Of a stretch of 64,000 nucleotides of DNA, positions 1 to 7,718 are shown piece by piece; within the stretch, counting starts at the first letter, position 1, and the number at the start of each line of letters is the position of its first letter. This stretch comes from Corynebacterium mucifaciens (GTDB taxonomy: Bacteria; Actinomycetota; Actinomycetes; Mycobacteriales; Mycobacteriaceae), in contig NZ_JAAXPF010000001.1 of NCBI RefSeq assembly GCF_012396315.1, forward strand, positions 62,001-126,000, written 5' to 3'. The position numbers were made by a program, and so were the translations under genes. The notes beneath the pieces were generated by a model. The model was not told the origin of the DNA. It ran no database searches and saw only the letters and a program-made list of their open reading frames with translations.

Positions 1-1
1 G

Positions 2-508
2 CGCGCGTCCGAGCTGGAGGGCGACTCCCCGGCATCTCCGTGCGCGATCGTCGTGCTGGTGGGCGACCGCCGCTACGACGCTCCCGGAGACAACACCGAC
101 GAAATGGTGGTGGAGCTGCTGCGCGAGGTCGGATTCCAGGTCGACGGCGTCGTCCGCGTGAAGTCGAAGAAGTCCGAGATCAGGAAGGCGATCGAGACCG
201 GTGTGGTCGGCGGCGTCGACCTCGTGCTCACCCTCGGCGGCACTGGTGTAGGCCCCCGCGATAAGACGCCGGAGGCCACCCGCGCAGTCATTGACAAAGT
301 TGTGCCGGGCGTGAGCCAGGCTATCCGTGCCTCAGGCCAGGCGTGCGGGGCCGTCGACGCGTGCACTTCCCGTGGCGTGTGCGGGGTGTCCGGCTCCACG
401 GTGGTGGTGAACCTCGCGTCGAGCCGGCAGGCCATTCGCGACGGCGTGTCCACCGCCGCTCCGCTGGTCAGCCACATGATCAACGAGATCAACCAGTACT
501 CCGTCTAG
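2..508 (+). CDS. mogA: Molybdopterin adenylyltransferase MogA/MoaB family (5' end outside window)
   Basis: The frame is open from the window edge, so the true start lies upstream and 168 residues are visible. MogA-type proteins adenylylate molybdopterin before metal insertion by MoeA-type enzymes, in the cytoplasm. The fold signature is clear: an N-terminal strand IVVLVGDRR, the TLGGTGVGPRD loop that binds the MPT phosphate, and a following KTPEATRAVIDKVVPGVSQAI helix region. The C-terminus NEINQYSV ends at a TAG. The glp (MoeA-type) gene lies 3 kb downstream on the same strand. MoaB and MogA are hard to separate by eye, so the subfamily is inferred. Confidence 0.88.
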   Translation, partial: RASELEGDSPASPCAIVVLVGDRRYDAPGDNTDEMVVELLREVGFQVDGVVRVKSKKSEIRKAIETGVVGGVDLVLTLGGTGVGPRDKTPEATRAVIDKVVPGVSQAIRASGQACGAVDACTSRGVCGVSGSTVVVNLASSRQAIRDGVSTAAPLVSHMINEINQYSV

Positions 509-524
509 CGCTGGGAGTAGGCAG

Positions 525-722
525 ATGGCCAGGCAGCGGCGGCGCGCGGTGCGCACCGCAGACGTGGATTACGACAGGTCTGCAGATGTCGCCCCGCAGT
601 GCAGGGCAGAGGAAAACCCGGCCTCCGACGCCGAGCGGGAAGTGCTCCTGGACGACGAAGAGCCGGGGTTGACTGGCCGCGATTTTTACGAGGCGGAGCG
701 GCCGCCGCACTACGGGGATTAG
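525..722 (+). CDS. Small acidic hypothetical protein (65 aa)
   Basis: I do not recognise a named family. The ORF starts 16 bases after mogA, with GGAG about 8 bases before the ATG, so it is probably co-transcribed. The protein begins with a basic segment (MARQRRRAVR) and continues acidic, ending GRDFYEAERPPHYGD. It has no membrane segment and no cysteine pair. An ORF directly behind mogA and facing mscL fits the conserved gene order around this locus in corynebacteria, as far as I recall it. Function unknown. Confidence 0.6.
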   Translation: MARQRRRAVRTADVDYDRSADVAPQCRAEENPASDAEREVLLDDEEPGLTGRDFYEAERPPHYGD

Positions 723-738
723 CGGGAGCGGGGCTGCG

Positions 739-1161
739 TTACTGCAGGGGCCTTTCCGGGCGATTCTGCTGCTGCGCGGCGAGCAAGTCCCGGATCTCGG
801 TGAGCAGCTCGGTGTCGGTGGGCGCCTGCTCCTCCGGGTCGATGCCCTTCCGGCGCTTCGTTGCCTCGTCGAGCTTGTTCATCGGAGCGACCAGCAGGAA
901 GTAGATCACGGCTGCGATGAGTAGGAAGTTGATGATGGCCGTGAGCAACGCGCCGAAGTCGACGAAGGTGGCGTCGTTGCCTTCGCGGACGTGGAAGCCG
1001 AGGCCGGAGTAGTCCACGCCGCCGAGGGCAGCGAGAAGCGGGTTGATGATGGAGTCGGAGAACGCGGTGACGACGGCGGTGAACGCAGCGCCGATGACCA
1101 CGCCGACGGCAAGCTCGATGACGTTGCCGCGCATAATAAAGTCTTTAAAGCCCTGAAGCAT
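739..1161 (-). CDS. mscL: Large-conductance mechanosensitive channel MscL
   Basis: A 140-residue protein with the family hallmarks. It has the N-terminal amphipathic helix MLQGFKDFIMRGN, then TM1 (VIELAVGVVIGAAFTAVVTA), the periplasmic loop with GVDYSGLGF, TM2 (LLTAIINFLLIAAVIYFLLV), and a charged cytoplasmic bundle ending near EIRDLLAAQQ. It opens under membrane tension to release osmolytes after hypo-osmotic shock. It is the last gene of the minus-strand run fthC, SAF protein, mscL. The uptake counterpart betP is 11 kb away. Length is normal. Confidence 0.97.
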   Translation of the reverse strand: MLQGFKDFIMRGNVIELAVGVVIGAAFTAVVTAFSDSIINPLLAALGGVDYSGLGFHVREGNDATFVDFGALLTAIINFLLIAAVIYFLLVAPMNKLDEATKRRKGIDPEEQAPTDTELLTEIRDLLAAQQQNRPERPLQ

Positions 1162-1179
1162 GAGGGAAACAGTATCCGT

Positions 1180-1794
1180 TCATGGACGGTTGCTCAATAC
1201 GAGCGTCAGCGGCTCCGACAGTGAGGCCGCCGCAACCGCGGCCGCTTGGTCTTGTTTCAATAGCACCAGCACCGCGTCGCCCTCCCCGGTTGTGACCACC
1301 CTTCCACCTGACGCAACCACCCGCGGACCCTGCCCAACCACGTCGACGCGCGCACCGTGATGCAGCATGGGCACGATGTCCGGCTCCGCCACGGGCACCG
1401 GCACCATAGAAAACGTCTCCCCGTCAGGCTCGTCCGCCGTGAGCAGCGCCGCGAGGTCGGGCCCAACCAGGCGCGCGGAGGTCACCACCTCACCACGGGC
1501 GGCAGCGGCTGCGAGCATCTGTCCCTCTGCCAGCGCCACCTCGCCCAGCGCGGTGTCGGGTACCGCTTCGGCCGGGAGGCGCCGCATCTCCACGTCCTCT
1601 GCTGTCAGCACCGTGCCCGGGGCGATATCGCGGGCGAAGGTGAGTGTGGGCGGGTCGGACCGTGAGGCGTCGACAAGCACCTGCGCGACCGCGGCGACAA
1701 CAAGGATCACGGCCGCGGCCCTGCGAATGAGCACCGAGCGGTGGTATCCGGGGGTGCGCAGCTGCTCCATGCGCGCGGAAATCTGCATGGGCAT
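1180..1794 (-). CDS. SAF-domain membrane-anchored protein (CpaB/RcpC-like)
   Basis: 204 residues. One membrane segment (RRAAAVILVVAAVAQVLVDA, about residues 24-43) is followed by a SAF domain (FARDIAPGTVLTAEDVEMRRLPAEAVP) and a C-terminal half rich in beta strands. The layout matches the N-terminal part of CpaB/RcpC, which chaperones Flp/Tad pilus assembly, but no tad genes are in this window. The gene sits between fthC (28 bases upstream) and mscL (18 bases downstream) on the same strand. The start is ambiguous: an internal ATG for MEQLRTPG is nine codons in. Function in corynebacteria is unknown. Confidence 0.8.
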   Translation of the reverse strand: MPMQISARMEQLRTPGYHRSVLIRRAAAVILVVAAVAQVLVDASRSDPPTLTFARDIAPGTVLTAEDVEMRRLPAEAVPDTALGEVALAEGQMLAAAAARGEVVTSARLVGPDLAALLTADEPDGETFSMVPVPVAEPDIVPMLHHGARVDVVGQGPRVVASGGRVVTTGEGDAVLVLLKQDQAAAVAAASLSEPLTLVLSNRP

Positions 1795-1822
1795 AGGACG
1801 CGGATTTGCGCCCCGCGGTTCC

Positions 1823-2404
1823 CTAGATGCGGAAGAATCCTTGCGGGGTGATCACCGCGTCCACCGCTTGGTCGAATGCGTCGTGGGGCACCGCGTCCAC
1901 CACTTCCCAGTCGTAGACCACCGCCGCCACCGGCGCGTCCAACCCCGTCAGGGCGCGATCGTAGTATCCGGCGCCTTTGCCCAGACGCATGCCCTGTCTA
2001 TCGACGGCTAACGCCGGGGCCACCACCAGCCCGCAGGACCGCAGCAACGCCGAGGTAAACCGCGGGCCGCGTGGCTCCGCAATACCCAATGCGCCCGGGG
2101 AGTTGTCGCTGCCCGCCTGCGCCCAGGCCAGCACGCCGTCCGGCAGCGAGATGGGTAAGAACACGGCGCGGGCCGCGCCTGCGAGCCGGGCGGGAAGATC
2201 GGCGGGGCCGGGCTCGCTCGGTAGCGGGTTGTACGAGGCGATGTTGGTCCCGCGCGCGCCGAAGGCGTCGATGCAGGCAAGCGTGGCATCCGCGATGCCC
2301 TGGTCGAGCGCGCGCTTCCTGTCTGGGTTGGCGCGCAGGGCCCGCCGCTCGGCGAGGTGGGCGGTGCGCATCGCTGCCTTGCGGCGGTGTGTGGTGGCAT
2401 CCAA
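1823..2404 (-). CDS. fthC: 5-formyltetrahydrofolate cyclo-ligase
   Basis: Converts 5-formyl-THF to 5,10-methenyl-THF using ATP. The C-terminal family motif is intact: RLGKGAGYYDRAL (about residues 140-152), then VYDWEVV and the DAVITPQG end. The N-terminal K-x2-R helix that binds nucleotide appears as HRRKAAMRTAHLAERRAL. That helix begins before the ATG at 2371, so I chose the TTG at 2404, which has GAGGAG 13 bases upstream (wide spacing). If the ATG is used the protein is 182 rather than 193 residues. First gene of the fthC-SAF-mscL run, divergent from galU. Confidence 0.93.
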   Translation of the reverse strand: MDATTHRRKAAMRTAHLAERRALRANPDRKRALDQGIADATLACIDAFGARGTNIASYNPLPSEPGPADLPARLAGAARAVFLPISLPDGVLAWAQAGSDNSPGALGIAEPRGPRFTSALLRSCGLVVAPALAVDRQGMRLGKGAGYYDRALTGLDAPVAAVVYDWEVVDAVPHDAFDQAVDAVITPQGFFRI

Positions 2405-2492
2405 TGTGCTTCGTGCGCTCCTCGTCGTGGTTGGGTCGCCTGGGCCAGCAGGCTTGTTTGCGTCGCAGCCCAGATGGCGCGGGCGGGGGCTG

Positions 2493-2498
2493 TAAGGT
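2493..2498 (+). promoter_or_regulatory. -10 hexamer of galU (leaderless type)
   Basis: TAAGGT lies eight bases before the galU ATG at 2507. This places the transcript start at about the start codon, and no Shine-Dalgarno sequence is present. Inference from TANNNT spacing. Confidence 0.55.
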
Positions 2499-2506
2499 TT
2501 CCGTTT

Positions 2507-3487
2507 ATGGCGAATTCTACTGACCTCCCCGCGCAGGCTTCGAACGCCTTGGTGAAGACCGTGGTGGTGCCTGCGGCTGGTATGGGGACGCGATTCTTGC
2601 CGGCGACGAAGACGGTGCCCAAAGAGCTTCTGCCGGTGGTGGACACACCGGGCATCGAACTCATCGCTGAGGAGGCTGCAGCCTTGGGGGCGCAACGCCT
2701 TGCCGTGGTGATCGCGCCGAATAAAGAAGAAATCATGCGGCACTTCGGCGAGTTCTCCGAGCTGCAGGAGTTGATGGTTGCCCGCGGCAAAGACACGCAG
2801 GCGGAGAAGGTGGCTCGGGCCAACGGGCTGATCGACGCGGTGGCAGTCACGCAGGACAAGCCGCTGGGGCTGGGCCACGCTGTCGGGTGCGCTGAGGAAG
2901 CGCTTGACGACGACGAGGATGTCGTCGCAGTCATGCTGCCGGATGATTTGGTGCTGCCGGCGGGCGTGATGGAGAAGATGGTCGCCGTGCGCGAGGCGCT
3001 TGGTGGGTCGGTGCTCTGCGCGTTCAACGTCACCCGCGACGAGGTGTACAACTACGGCGTGTTCGACGTGGAGGACGCGGACGCTGACATTGAGGGCGTT
3101 GAGGTGAAGCGGGTGCGCGGCATGGTGGAAAAGCCCGCCGTGGAAGACGCCCCGTCGACGCTGGTGGCAACCGGCCGGTACCTGCTGGACCGCGGCATTT
3201 TCGACGCGTTGCGCCGCATCGAGCCGGGTAAGGGCGGCGAATTGCAGCTCACGGACGCGATTGAGCTGATGATTTCTGAGGGCCACCCGGTGCACGTGGT
3301 GGTGCACGAGGGCAAGCGACACGACCTGGGCAACCCGGGCGGGTACATCCCCGCAAACGTGGACTTCGGGCTGCGGGACGAAAAGTACGGCCCGGCGCTC
3401 TACACCGCGGTGAAGAAGATCGTTGCCGACTTCGAGGCGGAGCACCCGGAGGTTGTGGACAAGGGTTCCAACCCAGCCCAGAACTAG
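2507..3487 (+). CDS. galU: UTP-glucose-1-phosphate uridylyltransferase
   Basis: 326 residues. Makes UDP-glucose, the donor for trehalose, cell-envelope glycans and, in this window, the presumed SQDG pathway. The nucleotide-binding signature is VVPAAGMGTRFLPATKTVPKELLPV (about residues 18-42, described here by its core G-M-G-T-R-F-L). Later come the GLGHAVGCAEE segment and VMLPDDLVLP, with the catalytic-metal Asp. GRYLLDRGIFDALRR and DLGNPGGYI complete the family pattern. An in-frame extension to 2357 exists, but homology begins at MANSTDLP and a -10 hexamer sits just upstream. First gene of galU-glp-rimJ. Confidence 0.96.
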   Translation: MANSTDLPAQASNALVKTVVVPAAGMGTRFLPATKTVPKELLPVVDTPGIELIAEEAAALGAQRLAVVIAPNKEEIMRHFGEFSELQELMVARGKDTQAEKVARANGLIDAVAVTQDKPLGLGHAVGCAEEALDDDEDVVAVMLPDDLVLPAGVMEKMVAVREALGGSVLCAFNVTRDEVYNYGVFDVEDADADIEGVEVKRVRGMVEKPAVEDAPSTLVATGRYLLDRGIFDALRRIEPGKGGELQLTDAIELMISEGHPVHVVVHEGKRHDLGNPGGYIPANVDFGLRDEKYGPALYTAVKKIVADFEAEHPEVVDKGSNPAQN

Positions 3488-3529
3488 GCAGAAACCAACG
3501 CGTAACACCGAAAGAAAGGGGCACAGGCA

Positions 3530-4864
3530 ATGCGCAGCGTAGAGGACCAGCTCGCGGCTGTCGTCGACGCGGCTGTCGCGCCCGAGCCGATCCGGGTCGC
3601 GCTGACGGATGCCCTGGGTCTGATGTGCGCGGAGGAAGTCACCTCGACGACTCAGGTGCCGGGTTTCCCGCAGGCGGCGGTGGACGGCTTCGCGGTCCGT
3701 GCTGTGGACGTGGGCGGCTCGGCCGGTTTGCGCCGCCCGGAGCGCCGCGATGCCGCCAAAGAAGGCGCAGAAGGCGAAGCGGTCACAGAAGGTGCCGACT
3801 CCGAGGCCCCCGCCGATCCGCCTGTGGCGCGTGAGCGTGCCCTGCCCGTCGTGGGAGAGGTGCCCGCGGGCTCCCAGAAACCGCTGCGCCTGCAGCCCCG
3901 TCAGGCGGTTCGCGTGGCCACCGGGGCGCCGCTGCCCACGCTGGCCGACGCGGTGCTTCCGCTTGAGTGGACCGACCGCGGTCGCAAGCGCGTTACCCCG
4001 CAGCGCCCGGTGCGCACCGGTGACTTCGTGCGCAAACCCGGCGACGACATCCAGCCCGGCGACATCGCCGTGCGCCAAGGCTCGGTGCTGGGGCCTGCGC
4101 AGATCGGGCTTGCAGCTGCCGCGGGGCGCGACAAGCTGCTGGTCTATCCGCGCCCGCGCGTGACGGTGATGAGCTACGGGCTCGAGCTGGTGGACTTGGA
4201 CCGCACGCCTGGGCTGGGTCAGGTCTTCGACATCGCCTCCTACGTTGTCGCGGCTGCGGCCAGAGAGGCAGGCGCCGACGTGCACCGCGCGGGCATCGTC
4301 AACGCAGAGCCGCGTCGTATGCGCGAAACCGTTGCCGGCCACATCGCTAAAAGCGAGTTCGTGGTCGTCACCGGCGCCGTCGGTGGCTCAGGGGCGGCGC
4401 CCATGCAGGAGATCCTGCGGGAGCTGGGCGAGGTGGATACCACCCGCGTGGCCATGCACCCGGGTTCGGTCCAGGGATTCGGGCTGCTGGGCGACGAGCG
4501 GACGCCGACGTTCCTGCTGCCGTCGAACCCGGTGAGCGCGCTCGTCATCGCGGAGACGTTTATCCGCCCGGCCATCCGTCGCTCCCTGGGCAAGACGGCG
4601 GTGGCCCGCCGCACGGTGAAAGCCCGCTCCCTGCGCGAGCTGGATTCCATCCCCGGCCGCCGCGGCTTCATCCGCGCGCGCCTCATGCGCGACGCGGACA
4701 GCGGAGAGTACCTGGTCGAGCCCCTGTCCGCCCTCGAGGCCGGGCCCACCCACCTCTTGGCCGGGTTCGCGGAGGCCAACGCCATGGTCCACCTCCCGGA
4801 GGACGCCATCCACGTTCGCCCCGGCGACATCGTGGACGTGGAGTTTCTCCACCAGCGCAGCTAG
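3530..4864 (+). CDS. glp: Gephyrin-like molybdotransferase Glp (MoeA family)
   Basis: 444 residues with the MoeA/gephyrin-E layout: an N-terminal domain with GFPQAAVDGFAVRA, the VATGAPLP segment, KPGDDIQPGDI, the MogA-like MPT-binding domain with VVTGAVGGSGAAPM, and a C-terminal beta-barrel domain. In C. glutamicum a MoeA paralog named Glp binds FtsZ and a membrane receptor GlpR. The nearby glpR gene supports that identity. An insertion of about 45 acidic, Ala/Glu-rich residues follows GGSAGLRRPER in the domain that usually carries GEVPAG. SD-like AAAGGGG precedes the ATG. A classical molybdotransferase role cannot be excluded. Confidence 0.9.
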   Translation: MRSVEDQLAAVVDAAVAPEPIRVALTDALGLMCAEEVTSTTQVPGFPQAAVDGFAVRAVDVGGSAGLRRPERRDAAKEGAEGEAVTEGADSEAPADPPVARERALPVVGEVPAGSQKPLRLQPRQAVRVATGAPLPTLADAVLPLEWTDRGRKRVTPQRPVRTGDFVRKPGDDIQPGDIAVRQGSVLGPAQIGLAAAAGRDKLLVYPRPRVTVMSYGLELVDLDRTPGLGQVFDIASYVVAAAAREAGADVHRAGIVNAEPRRMRETVAGHIAKSEFVVVTGAVGGSGAAPMQEILRELGEVDTTRVAMHPGSVQGFGLLGDERTPTFLLPSNPVSALVIAETFIRPAIRRSLGKTAVARRTVKARSLRELDSIPGRRGFIRARLMRDADSGEYLVEPLSALEAGPTHLLAGFAEANAMVHLPEDAIHVRPGDIVDVEFLHQRS

Positions 4865-4874
4865 GCCCCCGCCC

Positions 4875-5522
4875 GTGTTCGAGTTGTTCCGCCAACCCAC
4901 CCCAGGTTGGCCTGAGTCCACGCCCTACGCCACGCTTCTCGACGGCGGTTCCGTCCGCCTCCGGCCTCTGACATCACGCGACGGGGTGGAGTGGTCGGGG
5001 ACGCGGATCGTCGATAAGCAATGGCTGCAGCCGGTCGAACCCACGGTGGACGGCACCTGGGAGGACGCGCACTCGCGGGCCGCGTGGCGCAACACCTGGC
5101 TGAACCTGAAGCGGCTGGCCAATCAGGGTACTGCGGTGCCGCTGGTCATCGAGGTCGACGGCGCCTTCGCGGGGCAGGTCACCCTTGGCAATATCCAGCA
5201 CGGGATCGTCTCGGAATGCTGGATCGGCTACTGGGTGCACTCGCCGTTCATGGGCCGCGGGGTGGCCACACTCGCGTGCGCGCTCGGCGTGGACCACGCT
5301 TTCGCACGCGTCGGGTTGCACCGCCTGACCGCCACCTACCTGCCCGACAACCCGGCGTCGGGCAAGGTGCTCGAGCACAACGGCTTCCGCGAGGAAGGCT
5401 ATCTGCACCGCAACCTGCACATCGACGGGCAATGGCGCGACCACCACCTCGTCGCGCTGAACGCCGACGACTTTTCCTCCAGCGCGGTGCAGCGGCTGCG
5501 CCAAGCCGGCCGCGCGGGCTAA
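4875..5522 (+). CDS. rimJ: GNAT-family N-acetyltransferase, RimJ-like
   Basis: 215 residues. Acetyl-CoA-dependent N-acetyltransferase of the RimJ/RimL type, which in other bacteria acetylate protein N-termini. It shows the RLRPLTSRD opening, the GQVTLGNI strand, the acetyl-CoA loop around WVHSPFMGRGVATLACA, and NPASGKVLEHNGFREEG near the C-terminus. It starts at GTG, ten bases after the glp stop, so it is probably in the galU-glp operon. The target is not evident from the sequence. Confidence 0.9.
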   Translation: MFELFRQPTPGWPESTPYATLLDGGSVRLRPLTSRDGVEWSGTRIVDKQWLQPVEPTVDGTWEDAHSRAAWRNTWLNLKRLANQGTAVPLVIEVDGAFAGQVTLGNIQHGIVSECWIGYWVHSPFMGRGVATLACALGVDHAFARVGLHRLTATYLPDNPASGKVLEHNGFREEGYLHRNLHIDGQWRDHHLVALNADDFSSSAVQRLRQAGRAG

Positions 5523-5599
5523 CCGGCGAAAAAGCCCCGCCCGTCACGGCGCGCCACCCCTGGGCCGCGGGCGCCGCCCGATACCGTGGACACCTGACT

Positions 5600-5605
5600 T
5601 AGGGT
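5600..5605 (+). promoter_or_regulatory. -10 hexamer upstream of glpR
   Basis: TAGGGT lies 30 bases before the chosen glpR ATG. A transcript start near 5612 would give a short leader carrying the GGAAAGG Shine-Dalgarno at 5617-5623. Inference. Confidence 0.4.
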
Positions 5606-5634
5606 GCAACGTATGCGGAAAGGTGGCAGTGCCG

Positions 5635-6834
5635 ATGGGCAGCCCGAGCTTAATGATCATTTTGATCCTCGTCGTCTGGATCATCGTCCTTGCTCCGTTG
5701 ATGATCGGCAACAACAAGCCGATCCGCCGCTCCGGCGAAGGCTACGAGGAGACGCGGGTGCTGCACGAGGGCGGCACTGCGCCGATGGCGGAGCGTCGCC
5801 GCCCCAAGCTCACCGCGGCCGACATCCACCGGCACAGCGAGGAGGACGACTACGAGGTGGTGGAGGCCACCGACGCGGAGGAGGACGTGCTCATCGACGA
5901 CGCTCCCGCCCTGCGCTCCATCTTCCGCCGCCCCGCCGGCGACGAAGCTGCCCAGCCAGCGCACGTGGAAGGCGAAGTGGTCGAGCACGACGCGGACGAC
6001 GAACGCGAAGCAGCGGCTGAAGACGCAGCGGCTGACAACGTGGAGGCTGACAACGATGAGGCTGAGCAGGCCCCCGCGACCGCCGGCGGCTCCACATCCG
6101 TCAAGGTCCTTGCCGCGGAGGATGCACAGGGGGGCGCCCAGCCGGACGGCGCTGAGGGCGAGCAGGCCGAGAGCGCCGAAGCGGACGCCGACCGTTACGA
6201 GCTGGACGAGTCGTACACCGCACCCGAAGATTACGGCTACGCAGATGCCCAGACCGCTGAGCCGGAGCAGGAAGAGGCTAACGCCGACGACAACGCCCCG
6301 GTTGAGCGGGAAGCCGTGGCCGATGCCGCCGAACAGGTCGACTCCGGCGACGTCTCCGAGGAAGACATCGCCTTCGCTGCCTCGCGACGCGGCCGGGGTG
6401 GCTACGACCCGGAACGCGAGCGCAACACCGCAGCCACCCGTTTCCAGCGCCGCCAGCGCACCTTGCTCGGGCTCACCATCGCCTGCGTGATCACCTTCGT
6501 CATCGCGTTCGTGGCGGGCAGCTGGACGTGGGTCCTGCCCGCGGTGGCCGTCGGCCTCACGGCGTGGTTCATGATCGCGCTGCGCAAGGTCGTGCTGAAG
6601 GAACGCGCGTTGAAGGAGCGCCGGCTGCGCCAACTGCGCCGCGCACGCATGGGAGTAGCCACTGCCGAAGCGCACCCGCGCGACAGGCACCAGCGCGCCG
6701 GGTCCGTCGTGCTGGATCTCGACGACGAAAGCCCCGATTTTGACACCCTGCCGTCCGCCCGCTTCGCCCCGACGCCCAACGACACCGATGACGGGTACGG
6801 CAACTTCCGCAGCTACGGCGCCCGCGCCAGCTAA
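5635..6834 (+). CDS. glpR: Glp receptor GlpR (SepX/GlpR-type membrane protein)
   Basis: 399 residues. One membrane helix at the very N-terminus (LMIILILVVWIIVLAPLMI) is followed by a long, highly acidic Glu/Asp/Ala-rich stretch (about residues 45-260). A basic segment, two further membrane helices (LGLTIACVITFVIAFVAGSW and WVLPAVAVGLTAWFMIAL) and a basic tail come after. This matches the membrane receptor that tethers Glp at the corynebacterial division site. I chose ATG 5635 because GGAAAGG lies 11 bases before it; an upstream GTG at 5623 overlaps that site. The acidic region is probably disordered. It lies 112 bases after rimJ. Confidence 0.85.
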   Translation: MGSPSLMIILILVVWIIVLAPLMIGNNKPIRRSGEGYEETRVLHEGGTAPMAERRRPKLTAADIHRHSEEDDYEVVEATDAEEDVLIDDAPALRSIFRRPAGDEAAQPAHVEGEVVEHDADDEREAAAEDAAADNVEADNDEAEQAPATAGGSTSVKVLAAEDAQGGAQPDGAEGEQAESAEADADRYELDESYTAPEDYGYADAQTAEPEQEEANADDNAPVEREAVADAAEQVDSGDVSEEDIAFAASRRGRGGYDPERERNTAATRFQRRQRTLLGLTIACVITFVIAFVAGSWTWVLPAVAVGLTAWFMIALRKVVLKERALKERRLRQLRRARMGVATAEAHPRDRHQRAGSVVLDLDDESPDFDTLPSARFAPTPNDTDDGYGNFRSYGARAS

Positions 6835-6909
6835 CGAGACTCGAAAAGCCCGCTCACCCTGGCGATTTAGCTCGTGGGCGGGTGAGGAGTAACGTACTGA
6901 AACAGCCGA

Positions 6910-6982
6910 GGGGCTATAGCTCAGTTGGTAGAGCGTCGCGTTCGCAATGCGAAGGTCAGGGGTTCGATTCCCCTTAGCTCCA
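6910..6982 (+). tRNA. tRNA-Ala (anticodon CGC)
   Basis: A complete cloverleaf folds. The acceptor stem pairs GGGGCTA with TAGCTCC and includes the G3:U70 wobble that marks alanine tRNA. The D-arm is GCTC/GAGC, the anticodon stem TCGCG/TGCGA has loop TTCGCAA, and the T-arm is AGGGG/CCCCT with TTCGATT. The discriminator base is A and CCA is not encoded. Anticodon CGC reads GCG codons, which are frequent in this GC-rich genome. Confidence 0.97.
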
Positions 6983-6990
6983 CTGGTCCA

Positions 6991-7030
6991 CGCGGGGCCC
7001 GGATTTTACAGTCCGGGCCTCGCGTCGTTG
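6991..7030 (+). terminator. Intrinsic terminator after tRNA-Ala
   Basis: A 13-bp stem (6991-7003 with 7012-7024, one G:U pair) has an 8-base loop. It starts eight bases after the tRNA. The downstream stretch TCGTTGT is only weakly T-rich. Confidence 0.75.
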
Positions 7031-7093
7031 TATGGATGGGTTAAGCTGCCTTCCCGTTGTCAGCATTCGGAAAAGCAGCAAAGGAGCAGCCCG

Positions 7094-7714
7094 GTGGCTA
7101 ATTCGTTGGGGGCGCAAAAGATCCGTCGAGCAGTGTTGATTGTGGCGCTGCTGAACTTGGCCTACTTCTTCGTCGAATTCTTCGGCGCGCTGGCCATCGG
7201 GTCGGCGTCCTTGTTCGCGGATTCCGCGGACTTTCTCGAGGACACCGCCATCAACCTCTTGGTGTTCTTCGCCGTCGCGTGGCCGGCGGCTCGGCGCCGC
7301 ACTGCGGGAAGCGTTCTGGCGGCGCTAATCCTCATCCCGGCCATTGCCGCAATTGTCACCGTGGTGGCCAAGATCATGAACCCCGTGGCGCCGTCGCCGC
7401 AAGGCCTGACAGGCATCGCTCTCGGCGCGCTTGTGGTGAACGTGATCTGCGCCGTCTTGCTCATGCAGCTGCGCGACGAAGGCTCGTCGCTGGCCACGGG
7501 CGCGTGGCTCGCAGCACGCAACGACGCCCTGGCCAACCTGCTGATTATCGCCGCGGGACTGCTCACGTTCGTGTGGGAGACCGCGTGGTTCGACATCGTC
7601 GTCGGCGCGATCATCGCGGTGATCAACCTCTCCGCCGCCAAGGAAGTGTGGGAGGCCTCCCGCGAGGAGCACGACTCCGTCGAAGAAGCATTCGCCGACA
7701 TGGACGAGGACTAG
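7094..7714 (+). CDS. Cation-diffusion-facilitator-like membrane protein
   Basis: 206 residues with about six predicted membrane helices. TM1 is VLIVALLNLAYFFVEFFGALA. TM2 carries FADSADFLEDTAINLL, the position of the CDF metal site, with Asp where CzcD-type proteins have His. TM5 carries ARNDALANLLIIAAGLL. A short acidic tail (EEHDSVEEAFADMDED) replaces the usual C-terminal cytoplasmic domain, so it is shorter than a classical CDF exporter. GTG 7094 has a perfect AAGGAG seven bases upstream; the frame extends back into the tRNA but that part is not coding. Likely a divalent-metal exporter; specificity unknown. Confidence 0.82.
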   Translation: MANSLGAQKIRRAVLIVALLNLAYFFVEFFGALAIGSASLFADSADFLEDTAINLLVFFAVAWPAARRRTAGSVLAALILIPAIAAIVTVVAKIMNPVAPSPQGLTGIALGALVVNVICAVLLMQLRDEGSSLATGAWLAARNDALANLLIIAAGLLTFVWETAWFDIVVGAIIAVINLSAAKEVWEASREEHDSVEEAFADMDED

Positions 7715-7718
7715 CCGC

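Noticed and set aside
1823..4342. Minus-strand open frame of 839 codons
   Set aside because: Only the last 190 or so codons (fthC) are homologous; the rest is antisense to galU and glp.
5613..6020. Leaderless ORF beginning at ATG 5613 inside the glpR leader
   Set aside because: The ATG is at leaderless distance from TAGGGT, but the frame runs out of phase through glpR and its product is Arg/His-rich noise.
6947..7093. Upstream extension of the CDF-like gene into tRNA-Ala
   Set aside because: The frame is open by chance; it overlaps the tRNA and its terminator, and GTG 7094 has a perfect Shine-Dalgarno.
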